A stretch of DNA of 64,000 nt from Seriola aureovittata (GCF_021018895.1 NC_079364.1:15926385-15990384); one strand, 5' to 3'. Positions 23,118 to 37,362 are shown, counted from the first letter of the stretch. A program made the numbers and translations. The notes: generated by a model from the letters alone, not told the origin.

Positions 23118-25607
23118 CTGCTCAACACACAGACAGGAAAGAGGGAGCAGAGGTGAGGTGTACAGAGGATTGAAGCTGTCTGTTTTTAAAGGTGTCAGCA
23201 CACCTTACTTTTGCATAATACATTATCACACCTCAGAGATGATCCATTAGCAGGTTACAGCAAGAGGACCGAGCAATAAGCTGACGCTACCTTCTGCAGC
23301 CGGCACACAAAGACAAACACATCACGCAAAAATGCACATATACACACACACACGCACACGCAATTTCCTCCACTTTTACCGCCAGATGAGAGGGTGGGAT
23401 TGTCCCTGTGGGGCAGACTTGTGTGTGGCTGCATTTAAAACAACTTTTACTGCATTGACTTCTGGGCTCCGACCCTACACTGCCTCCAGAGGGAGTGCAA
23501 AAAGACAAAGTGTGTGAGAGAAAGAAAAAGAGAGAAACAGAGCGGGAGATGGACATAGAGAGAGAGGCAGACAGAAAAAGAGAAAAGGCAAGCCACCACA
23601 CCCCCCTGCACTTCCAGACACTGATTTATAATTTTAATATCTCTAATTTCCACAGCAGCGCCCATTTTCCAAATGTCATTTTCCAATTTATGTCAAACCG
23701 TGTGACCATTTTTCTTAATACAGCTTATGACAAGCTCGGTGGCAAGGCGGATATGCAATTCAGATTGAGTGTTTTACAGGCACAGCAGCAGACACACTAG
23801 GGTGTTTGTGTGTTTATCTTTATCAGTGTCTGCTCAGTATTTTGGAGCGGAAAGACTGGGAGCGTTATACACCAGGGAAAAATTGGATTCACTGCAAAAT
23901 ATGTGCCTTCAGGGAACAAAACCATAATTCTGTCATAAATCTCATAATTACAGTTATCATAATAAGAATTATGATGGTGGCAAAGATAATGTATTAAAAT
24001 ATGCATTAACATTAAGAGCTTGAAATGGAATGTGGGCCGGCTTTATGACCATTACATGAATATTGATGTTAATTAAAACAGAACCTCCCTTTTTATGTAA
24101 CGCTCTATCTTGTTGTAATGGTAAGAGTTGGACACGGTGGAGAGTCAGATGGAGCAGAAGTCATTACTGGTTGGTTTACCCTGCAAGGGACACTGTGGAA
24201 CTCCTCCTGAATGTGCTAAGGGCCTTGAAGGTCGGCTCTTTCCATGTCAAACTCCGTGAGTGTCGACCAAGTATTTAAGTTAAAGAAGCCTCCGGACTAA
24301 GTGTTCTAATCCAGATGTTTATGACATAAGAGGCAGCTGTGATAAGAGCAGGCTGGGGTCCCTAAAAGACAGGGAAAGGTGTTCGCCTGAAAAACATGGG
24401 AGCTTCCTTTATGTAGGAAGGTACAACACATTTATGTTTTAGTCATATTGGCAGTACTTCCTTCAACAAGCTATTTACTTTGTCCTTCAAGTTTTTAATG
24501 ACTATATATTATGGAAAAAAATTCCAGACCAATTTGTTTAAGTCACCTAGTGAAGGTTCAGTTGGATTCTCTCAACACCAAGGTTTTTCCTTCTTTACCC
24601 CATAATGAATTCTCATTACATACACTTTTCCTTGACCTGGAGAGTCACGGTTTCAATCAAGCAAACCTAGCAACAAGAACAGAGGTCAACATCCTTCACT
24701 GCCACCCAGCTAAACCACATATCTCGTAGCTTACTTTCTGACCATTAAGAGAATGGCAGAGGATGACCACATTACCGAAGTTCATACAAAACTAGCTGAT
24801 GACAGGAGTGACGAATGCTGCAGATTTAGCTTACAGTATGAGAGATGCCTCAACAGCACCCTCAAAAAAACAACAGTGGGTCTCTGTGATATCAATGACC
24901 ATGCCGAAGATATTCCATGTTTTATCACATTAACTGTAAACAACAACTACTGACCTTTTTCCATAGTATACAGTAATTTTGCATTGATTTCAGGGAGCAG
25001 TTCATGGAACAATGGTCATGGAAATCACAAAAATTTGCAAGCACTTGAAACTTGCTTGAGATTCAGTGAACCTTACTATCCTAACCTACTAAATCAATGG
25101 GTTCTGTTAAATGTTTTATTATTTTTAATCATCATGTCGTAATACCGCATGCAAAAAGAGATTGCTTTAAATGCTTCCTTGTTGGTCTTGTCAAGTTCCT
25201 CTTGTGGGTTTGATCAGTCAGTAATGATGCACAGTATAAACTGGGTAAGAGCAACAGTTCCAGTTTGCACCTACTATCCAACAATAGACTCAAGAGAAAT
25301 AAAATGTAATTAAGTCCTCCCTGTAATGGACTAAAGCAACTTGTTCAGTGGTGAGGTTAGATATACATGACTTTACATTAATGAGATAAAATATGCAAAA
25401 TGCATTCATTGAAATGGTGTCATTCTCCATGCTGGCTGACCTTTAATATGAGAGAAAGATGACCCCAATCCTGACTGCCTGTTCTGTTCTGGCCACAAAC
25501 ATGCTCTTAAAACCATTAGTAACCACTGGAATCTCAGTAACAGAGCAAGGCCTGTCTATAGCATAGAGGTGTTAAGACCTGCTTAGAGTAATCTAAACAG
25601 CTCTCAC
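23118..25607. other. Intron, nothing recognised
   Basis: About 2.5 kb. Purine-rich at 23495-23590 (gagagaaa-type), otherwise featureless AT-rich DNA without coding signal. Confidence 0.4.
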
Positions 25608-25651
25608 CTCTATCCCCCTTCTCCCCTTTGAGCCAAACGCTGATCGACTCT
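25608..25651 (-). pseudogene. Possible coiled-coil exon, frame-shifted
   Basis: The acceptor ggccgccactcacag and donor AGAG|gtgaga are both good. It reads RVDQRLAQRGE in one frame and EKGDR in the next. The 44 nt is one short of 45, as if a base had been lost. Confidence 0.33.
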
Positions 25652-27330
25652 CTGTGAGTGGCGGCCCGCCAGCACATGTTCCCCACTATTGAAAAAAGGG
25701 TAAAAATAACAGGAACAAGTTGTCGGAAATGAAATTTCAATTCATCCAGTCCCTTTATACACTGGTGCGAGAGCCTGTCGTTGAGAGGGAGGGATCAATA
25801 GTGTTTAGACAGCAGGGCAGATTTTCTAAGCGCCGGATCAATAGGAAGGAGAGAGGAAAAAATACCCTGGCTTTTCTTTGGCTGTTGTAGTAAATACGAA
25901 CAAATCAGTGGCCTTAGGCTAAATGGATTGACCAGCTGTTTCCGAGTTCTGTGTTGTAAATAAAGATCCATTCTGAGGTGTGTAACCGAGGCCCAAAGGC
26001 GAGAGTGCCACTGTTCAGGTTGGCCCTGCATGGGCTTTGCTGGACCACACAAGTGTCCTGATCAGAGGGTGAGGCAGGCCAGGGAACAGACGAGGGACAA
26101 AGAGCAGGGGAGGGAGCTAACAGTCTACAGCCTGTCTGATGATAACATCACAGCCCTATCAGATAAGCTCAGACAGCCCTTCATTACTACCAATAGTCAT
26201 GTTCCAAATCTTTCAGGTCTTGGTCTCTTTTTCCCCTTTTTCTTTTAAATAGGTTTGGTCAAATTAGAAACATCAAGCAGAACCATGTATGCTAGCATTT
26301 AGTCAGCATATTTAATTGTAGTTTGACTTCTCTGTTCGCTTGCTAACTGGTTTTCATGTAGCTTTTAGTCACATTTCATAGTGTTCATGTTGGTGGGAGG
26401 CTTGTCCTGTGCCTTTTGGTTATTGTAGCTGGTGGTTTATTGGTTACTGTGATAATAAATATACCAAAGATCAGCCTCACACCAATTAACAATTCTATTG
26501 ATGTGTTTATTTTGCTCCTAAACACAAATAATAATAATAATTCTCATCTATTAACCTTCAGTAAATCAGTAGAAAGAGCATGTTTATTGGTGGTCCAGCA
26601 CATCTGTATTATAGAAATTGTATCTTTGTATGCTTGTGTATAACTACGAGATTGAAAAAGGCAAAAAAAAAAAAAAAAAAAAATAGCTGTCATCATGACA
26701 CACATTAAGTATCTAATTAACATAACTGACAAAAAAACGTTTTAGCAGACTTAAATAAGTAATTAAATGAAAGATAAGACTGGTTTGTGACATAGGCCAC
26801 TATGGCAGGTTAAATATCTCCACCAATATACTGGGCTAATCAGAGGGCAAGATCCTGGCAGGATGACTGATGGCCTGCTTGCTTTCCCTCACCTCTGGAC
26901 TTATTAAAGAAAAACACCACAGGCTATGCTTTCACAAAAGTCATTGGTCAACCACAGTGGAGAATGTGATGGGTGAAATTCATCACTAAAAACTCTTAAG
27001 CCCAAACAAAACACACATCGGAGCCGCAAACGACACAAGAACCTCTGGTCATTACTGATTGCCTCCAAACTCAGCAAGAAGACACTTTAAAGGACAAATG
27101 TGTGTGGAAAAGGATGGCTGTTGTCTCTCGCTGCGGGGTTGAAAATAAAAAAAAGAGAAGGGAGAGAGAACTCTTAGGCGTTGCTGTGCTTGGAAACACT
27201 GTCTGGGGCCTGGAAAAGTATGCATGTGGCTGAAAGCCCGTTCCTCTCAATCCGTGTTCTTGCTAGGACGGAGTCAAAGTTGAAACTTATACAAAACTTA
27301 TAAAAGGATGACCTAAAAATACAGCACTAC
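25652..27330. other. Intron, nothing recognised
   Basis: Poly-A at about 26663-26683. AT-rich, no exon with two good borders. Confidence 0.4.
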
Positions 27331-27387
27331 CTGCTGTTGTCTGTGAGTGATATACAACTGCCCTCCGTTCGTATTAGGTCAGCAAAA
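27331..27387 (-). pseudogene. Possible exon with TGA
   Basis: 57 nt, phase 0 to 0, from ccaccaaactgcag to donor CAG|gtagtg. It ends QLYITHRQQQ (helical) but has TGA as the third codon. The splice sites are fair. Confidence 0.28.
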
Positions 27388-27628
27388 CTGCAGTTTGGTG
27401 GAATTACTGCAACAACTGTACGAACAGATCTCACAAACAAACCTACTGTACAATTGCAGTCACATAACAGACACAGAATCTTCACAAGAATACATAAACA
27501 GAGCAGCTAGACATGTTGTACAACTCACTTGAGAGCAATTTCACAGTGTAATTGAGGCTTTGTGTGTGTATGTGTGTTTGTAAGTGCTGCCTCCCTCTGA
27601 TTAAGGTGACCTTAGATTGTGCACTTAC

Positions 27629-27673
27629 CGAATCTCAGGCTGAGCAGCAGAGGTTAGACAACTCATTGGCTTC
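27629..27673 (-). pseudogene. Possible exon with TGA
   Basis: 45 nt, phase 0 to 0, between aatgtgttcag and donor TCG|gtaagt. It reads EANELSNLCCSA, then TGA (complement of 27635-27637). The donor is near-consensus. Confidence 0.33.
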
Positions 27674-28102
27674 CTGAACACATTACCTTAATGATGCCAT
27701 TCCTCACGCCTCCCTTTCAACACATTTAGAGATGGAGCAGTTACGTCTATTAAGACATTCAAATGTCTCCCCCAGCTTTTTACCCACTGCTCTAGCACAA
27801 AAGGGTAGCCTGAATTAAGTGTGACAGCGCTGACTCGTTTCCCTTTCCAAACAGACAAAATACATAGACAAAGTCATCATGCAGGAATGGTCATTAAAAA
27901 TTTAGATTACAGCTTCCTTGCTTTCCCGAGAACTCTTGTCTTTTTCTGCTTGTTAATAGGATTGTTTTTCTTTCAATGTTAAAGTGTTCATTATGACAGA
28001 TTGTGAGGCTGTCTCTGAAGCCTGCTTGTTCTCCAGTTCCTGGCATCTGATCAAACCTCATTTACTCGACCCGGGGACTGAATGAAATGCCTGATCATTA
28101 AC

Positions 28103-28142
28103 CCTGTGTCTGCCTCTGGAGGAGGGGTGTCTTGTTTGCCTC
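28103..28142 (-). pseudogene. Possible small coiled-coil exon
   Basis: After acceptor aaaatgtgcag the segment reads EANKTPLLQRQTQ, helix-like and open, but the donor (gttaat) is weak and the length is 3n+1. Confidence 0.28.
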
Positions 28143-29810
28143 CTGCACATTTTATCACATTAAGAGCATTAAGATGCTATTTTGTTTTCTATGTTGTGAA
28201 CATCGGTGAAGTCAGCCATACCCAAACAGAAACTGACAGGGGGATTTAAAAACTAAAAACTAACCTAGAGGTATATCAGTCATTCTTATTGTTAGTTGCC
28301 AAAATGACATAAAATGTTAAAATCGCTAATCGAATTGTCAGCCTTTCTTCTTGCACTCTAGGTCTTGGCCAGATCACTGTCCGATGAGCTGCACATCTCA
28401 GTGAGTGCTTCTTAATGTGGTCAAGTCCCAGCAGACTATCTGTTCCATATTCTGGCCTGTGTAAGCGGTTTTCCCCCTGTTCTGAGGTATTTGGGGTATT
28501 CTTGGGAGGAGACATGGGCTATTGAGAGTGTTTATGTTCCTGGCTTGTACAGAGGCTTCTAATGTGTAACACAGGGCACTTCAGCATTCAGATGCCTGGG
28601 GCTATTCTCTAAGTGGTCTTTACTTTGAAAACACAGGTGCCCTCCAGGGGTTGATGAGTGGTGGTTGTGTGCATGTGTGTCTATGTATGAGGACACAGTG
28701 AGCTGGGAGGGCAGATAAAGGAGCTGCTCTGTTCTGAGGCCCATGCAACGCTCTGAATAATATATCCATACATAATCAGTCCATGTCAGACTTTGATTCA
28801 GTGTGGTGGTCTTGCAGAAACCACTGTGGTATTATCTTTAATAATGCAAGCTGGGATTAGGTGCTTACTCTCTTCTGATAAATATGGGCAAATCAATTAA
28901 TTCCACTGACATTGCCCCCAAAGCATATACCGTGTATAAATCCAACATTGTGCTTTCTTTCTTGTTTTTGCTTTCTAAAACAGCTGAATTGTTTAGTTTT
29001 TATGTCCTTATTCCAAATAAGAACTCGACACTGTAGGGAAGATTTGTTATTGTTACAGAACACTGGAAAACAACTTAGATGTTGATATTTGAAAATCTAA
29101 TGAAGTTCGGAGGAACTCATAAATTATAAATACAAAGTTGAATATCCCTCTCTATTGGTAAGTAGGCAAATAAATATTTGTGATAAAATTAATAGGAATG
29201 ATTTGACATATCTCCAAGCAAGGAAATGCAATCAACGGCCGACTGTAATATAAACATGCAGCTATCATGTAAATACAGCATGACTTCACACATTTCTGTG
29301 GTGGAAAACCAGTTTAAATGAGAATAATGAAACATGTGATTTTGTTATGCATGGTGTCAGAGAGTGCAATAGTGATGGAAAGGCCTCGCGGCCATTTTAA
29401 AGGCAAAGCCCGCTTAGCAGATCTCAGCTGGTCCTGATGCCAGTGACCTAGGTAATGAAGAACAGCTGGTGCAACAGTCATTAGGCCTGGCTATCTCCAC
29501 CTTCAGGAACCATCTTTTATTTCCATAAAACCTTTTATCCATTGCTCTTTGTGCTGCTATAGAGTCTAGCACCGGCCAAGCTCTGGTAATGACTACAGCA
29601 GTATAGCAAATGTCATTACATAGCTTGTCTTATCAATACTTCTAAAAACGGATCATCAATGGAAATAGAGGCAGAGCAGATATGACATGTTTCTGGTAGC
29701 GTCACAATCTTGTAGGTCTAATTAAGCTGAGTTCAACAAAAAGGGTGCATGAGAGGAGAGAGGAGAGGAGAGGATGACCCAATTAAAACCAAATCGAAAC
29801 TCAGACTCAC
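28143..29810. other. Intron, nothing recognised
   Basis: AT-rich. A short (GAGAG)n run lies at 29751-29774. No coding signal. Confidence 0.4.
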
Positions 29811-29846
29811 TCTGCAGTGTGGCTCACGCACACAATGAGCGCGAAC
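29811..29846 (-). CDS. Possible small exon
   Basis: 36 open nt, phase 0 to 0, between an excellent acceptor (ctccttgttttcacag) and donor AGA|gtgagt. The peptide VRAHCVREPHCR is not clearly coil, so splice-site quality is the only support. Confidence 0.27.
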
Positions 29847-30873
29847 CTGTGAAAACAAGGAGAACAAGCTTTATTAGTCCCTAAAAAGCCCTGTTGCTAC
29901 ATTAATATTCCAGCCTAATGAAAAGCTTCGTTTTTTTCCCCCCATTTCCCTACACTTGCCTGTCACTGTTCGGTTCATAAATATTGTCTTATTATGATCA
30001 TCATGACTTTTTTCTCAAGATATGCAGAAAAATTCAGAGCCAATTACCAGAATGACAGGTGAAATGGGAGCGAGCTGAGAAGAAATGAAGGGTTGCCATG
30101 GTGATATAGCCAAAGAATCAGACTGCATGTGTGCGGTCATGTGACCAATATCTGGCTGAACTGCTGCTACGTTCAGGCCCTGTACACCAAAGGACACTTA
30201 ACCTCAATCGCTGGCAGCAATTGCAGCCCCATCCAGCAGAATTTATTTGCTATTCTGTCTGCGGGTCAGGCTGGCTGGGAGTCTGGTGCTGCAGCTACAG
30301 CCAAACTCGGGACATTCTCCACCCCTCTCTTCCTAATGACAGCCCTGGAGAACTGAGCACAGTGCTAAGGGAGGCCCACGTAAAATATTTACAAAATCTG
30401 CATTAAAAGGAGGTGTCAGCCAGCGTTACAACATCCAGAAGGTGTGGAGCACAAATAAGCAGCACAGTCCGCAGTCAGAAAGGGCAAAAACACTAATTCA
30501 AATGACACAAAAAAGATGTATCGGTTAAAAGAAGTGCTGAAGGACTGTTCACTATGATGGAGGTAAAGTATATAAGAAAGACATATAAGAAAGGCCCACC
30601 TGCCTGAGGCTGCTGTTAGGAGTTTATTTTCCCAATGGCAGTTCAAAAATCATGCGTATGTTCTGATCTGTGTGCTGTTAACAGAGTGTATGTCCTGTAT
30701 GTCCTGCGTGAACCGTGTCCCACTCTGTGATCCGCCTTATTAAGAATACAATATCTTATACACAGACAAGGATTAATATTTGAGGATGTGTAAAATGGAA
30801 TTAGAAATGAAATGACTTGGATCAAAAGTTAATTAAGAAACACCTTGCACAAATATATCTCTTTAGATTGTAC

Positions 30874-30948
30874 CTGTTCGTATGACAGCATGAGGGGTTC
30901 AAAGTGTTCTAACTGAACCAGTCAACAGCACACTAATACAAATCTTCT
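30874..30948 (-). pseudogene. Probable exon with in-frame TGA
   Basis: 75 nt (25 codons), phase 0 to 0, with acceptor ttttctctagtttcag and donor ACAG|gtacaa, both very good. It reads RRFVLVCC, TGA (complement of 30922-30924), then LVQLEHFEPLMLSYEQ. Its length and phase equal those of the intact exon at 47054-47128. Confidence 0.4.
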
Positions 30949-33900
30949 CTGAAACTAGAGAAAAGCAAAAAATGTGGTCTTTGAGTCTCTGTATTTGTTT
31001 CAATGAGAAGACAAAGTCTACTAAAACTAAAACTAAAATGTCAGGCGATTTATTGCTGTTTTCTCTTACTGAGCCACTTAATACAAAGCAAAAAGTGAAG
31101 CTCAGTGGCAGCATGGTAGGGCTACATTATCATATTTAAAATTGGTGAATATGTTTATTTTCTATTACAACTGATTAAAAGTCATTCAGAAGTGAAATGC
31201 AACATACAGCAATGCAGATGTGGAACTGATAATGATACTGGAGTGAAGCGTGTGGACGAAAATTATACAAATAAATAAATAAGCTCAAACAAAAGGGAAA
31301 AATCATCCCAGCAGAGCAATTATGGATGTAATCAGAGGTTTCTGCATGAAGGTACAGCTCTCCTATCTCGCTCCCATTTGCATCATAACACAGTGTGCAA
31401 TATTAATTTCCGAGTTTACTGCTTATTGGAAGTGCAAAGTATGAAAAGCCATTAAGGTCCCAAATAGGAAAGCAATTTGCTGTCACATGGATTTGGCTCT
31501 ATTAAAAAGAAAAATCTTGTTAACCATTTGGAATTAGAGTCATTTGGCAAAAGGCATTCTGCCGCACTCCAGTAAAATAAGTAATTATGCTTCTCTTCCT
31601 TCTATCCCTCTCTTTCTTTCATTTGCACAGGCGAAGTGGGGAGTGGTGGATGGGGAGAGCGACTGGATGCAAAGGTAATTAAAGTTGTTGGCTATCTGTT
31701 TGGTTAATGTAGGGATCAGGCCAGCTGAGAGCCTCGGAGGCGAAGCAAGATGAGAAACGCATCCATTTTTCTGTCTGTCTACCAGCCCCCAGGCTAACTC
31801 TCATCTGGTCCATATATCACTTATTCTGGTCCCGCAATCCACAAACTAAACAGGGAACTATCCATATAGAAAAACTTGAACTGACTATTCCTCTGAGCTT
31901 ATCTCAGTTTCATTTGGGTTCCAACTGAGTAAAATCTCATTAGCAGTTCTCAGTTGTGAGTAGCCTACTGTTAAAATCAAACCATCCCTACCATGTACTG
32001 TGATTGCTGTGTGTTGCATATACTCATACACTTGCATACACATTTTGCCATGTCACTTGGTATGGCTCTCCCGCCTTAACGCTTCAATGTTTACAGGTAT
32101 GCCTGAGATTTGATCCTATACCAAAGTAGTTGAAAGGCATTTGAATTTATAGTATGTATGGAAGGAAGAAAGACAAAATAACACCTCCAAACACTAAACC
32201 TTAGTTTAGCAGTATTTTCTGGATAGTATGATGACCTCTTAATCATCATTATCCCAGCTCACCTATTCAACACAGACTTAGCTATCCTTCACTCCAAAAC
32301 TAACAAAAACAAAACAAAAACAAAAAATAAAAAAAGAGGACCATTTGTTGGGCAGCATGTATGGCCTCTAAGGTGTTTTATGGTTGGACCTGCAGGGCCT
32401 ATTTAGGAAACACTGCGTGATCCGTCCTTACCACAGGTATTGATCGCCAGCAATAGCCATGGTGTGGCTGACTAGTTAAAGCCCTGCATGTGCCCTCACA
32501 GGGACATGAAAATGAGGCCTCTGTGTGTAATGATCTGTGTATGAGGAGGGAGAGGAGGCCACAGAGACAGAGAGGAGGTGAAATTAAATCATTCCTTTGC
32601 TCTTTCAGGAGAGGCACTGCAGCCAGCCATGCTTGGCTGCTTAATGTGGGATCTGTTTTTGAGAGGAAAATTAAAAAGAGAGAGAGAAGAGAGTGAGAGG
32701 GAGAGCAGGGGAGAGGGAGATAAATGGCTGGATGTGGAGGCGGTAAATGAGAGCATCCTGATGCAGAGAGCTGTGTGCGGATGTCCCTAATGGGGTAGGC
32801 TGATGTGAGCTGTCTGGTAGCTGACCACCACGGCTACATCACCTTCTTGCCTACCCCACACCAGGCCCTCCCAGTGCTGAGACAACCACACTCCATGCTA
32901 ATTGGCAGAAAACGATGGTACATAGCAAGTACAGAGGAGACATTGGTCTAATTTGAGAGGGGGTGAAACGATGGATAAAATGCTTCTAATCATATGAGGC
33001 ATTTTCTTGTCTGGGAGGCACAGACTGCGGCTTTCTATCCCTCCTCTGGAGAGCCTCGAGTCAAGACACACAAGGACAAAGACTAACCGAACAGGCAGAT
33101 TGTGAATGAATACAAGCTTGAAGAGGGAAACGAAGAGCAAGCAGCAACACCTAAACTCCACTTAAAACTGCACTACATTTTTACTTGACTATGAAGACAT
33201 CAGTTAGAAGAACAAAAAACATGGCTCATTCAATTCTACAGTGAATACAACTCATATTCATAGGCTGAATTTGTGAGTAGTCTACAAGATGTGTGAATTG
33301 GACAATCACAGAGTGTCAAAATCACTGGAAAAATGGGCGTAGTTCAAGAATGGAGTGACACGTCCTCTACAACATTTGAATGAACTAACTTAAATGGAAG
33401 TGATGGTGGGTGTAAAGATGCCAATCACTGAGAACAACTAACATTGTGTTGTATTGTTTTCAGAAGAGAAGTCAAATAAGCTACACAAAAAGCTGCTGCA
33501 CATCATGAAACAAACAGCTCCAAAAGAACTGGAAAATGATGATTTTCCTCAGAAGAACCATTCCCTTTGGCATGTGTGAAATGCTCAAAAGACCTGGGGA
33601 GTAGTGTGAAGACATGTCAGGGACCGAACCTCTATGGCTCTAAGACCCTTTGCATGACCCCATTGTCAAAGCCTCTCAATGCCACCCCACAGGGCTGAGT
33701 GGCTGTTCATTTCACCTTACCAGCCTCATTAACACAGCCCTCTGCCATCATTAAGACATTTGCAGTAAAATTAATTGAAAGACAGATTAAAAATAAATTA
33801 AGAAAAATGCATTGCAGAATGCGTACGTGCACTTCATAAATCACCGGGGCAAAGCCAGGAGCTGGCTCCCCATAATTAACTGCAGACTATTTATTTTATC

Positions 33901-34461
33901 CTGACGGTATAAATTAGAATTCAGACGCACAGATTATATTAGGGCTGTCTGCCATGCGGAACTGCTGAGGGGTGTGCAGAATATTTTAAGGATACAAAGA
34001 GGAGAACAGAGAGAGAGAGACAGAGAGAGCTAGATAATATGTAGAGGCAAATAATATGTAAATGCATACAAAGCAGAAAGATAACATTTGCGTCTCATGG
34101 AAAGTATTTACCCATGCAGTGCATAAAGAAACAATAGACAAGCAATTAACAGCAACAATCAAGTGCATGATTAAATGAAACAACAAATGCCTGATTTAAT
34201 GAACTGTGTCAATTGTTCCACCGACTCCTCGTCAGTAAGAACAGGATACAAGTTCAACGGCAAGTTTAACCAGCATTGCTTGTATACACTAGGCCTGTGA
34301 TCAGTAATAGAGCTGGTGACATAATACTGCCCAGGAAATCTCCCCTCATTCTTCCCCACTGCTTTCCACTCTCCTGCTGTGTCACAACCTGGCCACTTCA
34401 CATGCAAATGCAGACTAAACTTCTTCTGCCAGTCAGCCTCAGACACCCCCCACAGACACAC
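30949..34461. other. Intron with a conserved-looking block
   Basis: No exon with two good borders. 33700-33960 has dense AT-rich homeobox-like words (aattaattga, cataattaactgcag, tataaattagaattc) in complex sequence and may be a conserved non-coding element. An A/G-rich tract lies near 32670-32720. Confidence 0.35.
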
Positions 34462-34501
34462 TCGTGTCTCTCAGTTTCTCCATTGCTGTCTGTGCATCTC
34501 T
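34462..34501 (-). pseudogene. Possible coiled-coil exon
   Basis: After tgtagcacacag the segment reads RDAQTAMEKLRDT, strongly helical, and 40 nt later meets a weak donor (gtgtgt). On the plus strand the same stretch is CT-rich, so composition bias could mimic coil coding. Confidence 0.28.
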
Positions 34502-35829
34502 CTGTGTGCTACAGTCAGTGCTAGCCACACACTGCCTCCTTGTGGGCACAGTGCCCAGACTGGCACCGAGCCAGACCTGCTTTGCCACACTGGACTGGCA
34601 AAACGCTCTCTCTCTCTCCACACTCCAGATTCCCCACACATCCTTTCATCAGAATGCCTGCAGCCCTCTCCTCCTCCTCTCTCTGTCTTTATTCTGCACC
34701 GCAGCTGAGATCAACACTTTGAAAGTATGCCCTCCAACCAACCAGAGAAAAATAATGCTACCACTACTACTGCCGGGAACAAATAAAGCACTCACACATT
34801 TGAATGCTTGGTTATTATGCAATCATACTGAAGGCACAACCAAGTCATCTACAAACAATGTTACATCAAGGCACCGTATCAGGTATCAGGTGCATAGTAC
34901 AGGAATATGAACAAGCACTGCAAGCCCTGAGATGTATTCAATTTTGTACATTTTTATGAATCAACAGAAAAAGATGGAATTTGAGTCTCCTTGTTTGGCA
35001 GTCTGTACACTGACTGATGTGACAATACAATATGCAATACAGCCAGCACAATCAAAGTTGCTCTTGATAGACGATATTGTATGATGTGAAGTACACTGCA
35101 GCCCACAGCCGGAGGACAGATACTCTATATATAGAAGCTGCATTATACAACTGAATATAAACAAAAACACCACAGTAAATATTTTAAAATTAGAATGTCA
35201 AAATGATTAAGTAGTCCATATAAAAGATATTTGTACACTGTCATCCAGTATATATTACACTGTTAGAACAGAACAACAGAAATATAAGGCAAAAATAATA
35301 CAGACAGTTGTCTAAAAGAATGCACATCTCCAAAATGAGGTGTGAATTAACAAGGGTCTTTTCATTTCACAAAGTACTGAACTAGTGCATTAAGTTAGTC
35401 TTTTATAGCCAGACTGCTCCAAATAATCAATGACACTCATTCACACTGGATCATATTGTTACTTCATCTTTGCAGTGGACTGCTTGATTTTGTTTTAGTT
35501 ATTGTAGCTCCCCGTATCACCTCCAAATTTCCTGTTCCTGTTTCCTTTTTCCTGCTCACTGTTGATGTTTTTAAACTCATCACCAGTGAGCTGAGAGGAA
35601 ATTCTGGGATTTATGGGAGGTAGTGGTCACAATAACAGAATCATGCAGTGTATCTTTAAGAATTAATTTTTTTTTTATTGTCTGTTCTGCAAATCTGCAA
35701 GTTTCCCACTGTGACAGCCTCGCAGAGGGAGATTTGTGCACCGTGCTGCTCCCAGCACAGAATCCATTTAAATCCGACTGTTTCACAGGGTTAGATCTAC
35801 TTCCCCTTTGAGTATAATGTCAATTTCAG

Positions 35830-35876
<47 letters not shown>

Positions 35877-36420
35877 GTGTATTTGTGTTTTGATTTTGGA
35901 GACTATCATGTTTTTTTTTTTTTTTGCAGGACTACTGAGGGGCAGTATGGAGGGGGAGACAGAAGGTTGTGAACAACCTGTTCTGTTAGTGGCTGGCTGT
36001 CTGGCTTGGTGTCAGTTATGTGAAGGATATTTAAGTACAAACCATGTCCGATCACCTGATCAGCTGTCAACACAGCTTTTATTGCAAAAATGTACCTAAA
36101 GTCATCTTATTTGTAATGCAGGGAATGCCACATACACATCCAAAACTTCACCCAACTGGTGTTAGCAAGGCTTACAGTATACCCCAAAAAACAGGTTTTT
36201 AACAATCATAGCACGAAAAACAACCAGTCTGCCTCAGATGTATAATTTGGTTTCCCCGGTGAGCAAAAAGCCTTGGAGGCAGCTGCATACGCAGCAGTCA
36301 TGTTTGTTAAGATACATGGCTAGAGCTGGCCTTTTTTCTCAAGCACCGGAAAAACCAGTAAATCACCAGCAAAGAAAATAAATATATACTTATTACATTC
36401 TGCACACTGCATATATTCAC
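34502..36420. other. Intron with a TG microsatellite
   Basis: Contains (TG)n at 35831-35875 and a T run at about 35910-35926. No coding signal; the plus-strand ORFs here are CT-rich chance frames. Confidence 0.4.
35831..35875. repeat. (TG)n microsatellite
   Basis: About 22 uninterrupted TG units. Confidence 0.92.
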
Positions 36421-36461
36421 CTCCTTAACATATTGCACAGGCACAGTGAAAATGTGCAGCG
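36421..36461 (-). pseudogene. Possible small exon
   Basis: The acceptor 'gcatgtttttgcccgtgtgcag' is good and the donor GGAG|gtgaat fair. The frame ending in phase 0 reads LHIFTVPVQYVKE. The length of 41 is one short of a multiple of three. Confidence 0.25.
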
Positions 36462-37361
36462 CTGCACACGGGCAAAAACATGCCATGAAAAATGACAGCA
36501 GGGAGGGGTAACTGCGGACCTGGAATATAATGGTGCGGTGGAGCGGAGGAGAAATAATCATACCTAGTGGTGGGGGAAGAGGGGAGATGGGAGGAGCAAA
36601 AGGAAGATGAGTCTGTGCCCTATAGCAGGGAAATGCAGCTCCATTGCTCTGCTGCTGGCTGCCTGATTCCCCAGTAACACTGCACAAGAGCTCCCTTCAG
36701 CAAGGGGCAACAGCAGGCAGCGTCTGTACTCTAGAAATACATTCCCCTGACACTCCACAGCCACAGGAGACATATAGAGATGCTGCAATAGTAGACTATG
36801 TACTTTACAATGCACAGCGAGGTGCTAATTAAAATGAAACACCAAAAAGCTTTATTATTTGAAAAAGTAAAATAAAATTATCAGGCCAATTTCAGAAATG
36901 ACACTGATATTCCAGCTGGCTTCCTTCCTCCACAGAATTCTAATTAGAGCTAAAATCAACCTGCAGTTCCGTGTGTGGCCGTTAGGTGTCTCTCTTTCAC
37001 TTCACATGACTGAAGCCCTCTCTCTCACCCAGTGGAGCTCCTCTGCTCCTGAACTCCCATCTACACATAATATATACACCATCATTTGAAAATGGCAGCT
37101 TTTTGAAAATTCACCTTGATTATCAGACATTAAAAGTGACTTCTCCAGAGCTGAGTGTCTGGCTAGGGGGATGGCTGCAGACAGCAGAACAATGCAGCAG
37201 GCTTGGTATTAATGCCTGACTGGGGTGTGCAGGGAGGAGAGAGGAGCCAGCCCTTTGTTCTCTCCTACAGCCAATTATTTTTTACGTGTGCCTCTTTTCA
37301 CAACAACAAGAGAGAATTTAATTTTAATGCACTCTCTGGAAAAAAAAAAGAAAGGGGGGGG

Positions 37362-37362
<1 letters not shown>

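Noticed and set aside
33684..33716. Donor-like CTG|gtaagg at about 33717
   Set aside because: Only 21 nt to the nearest AG and no helical peptide.
34464..34910. 148-codon plus-strand Leu/Ser-rich ORF
   Set aside because: CT-rich composition explains it; no signal peptide plus domain and no splice context.
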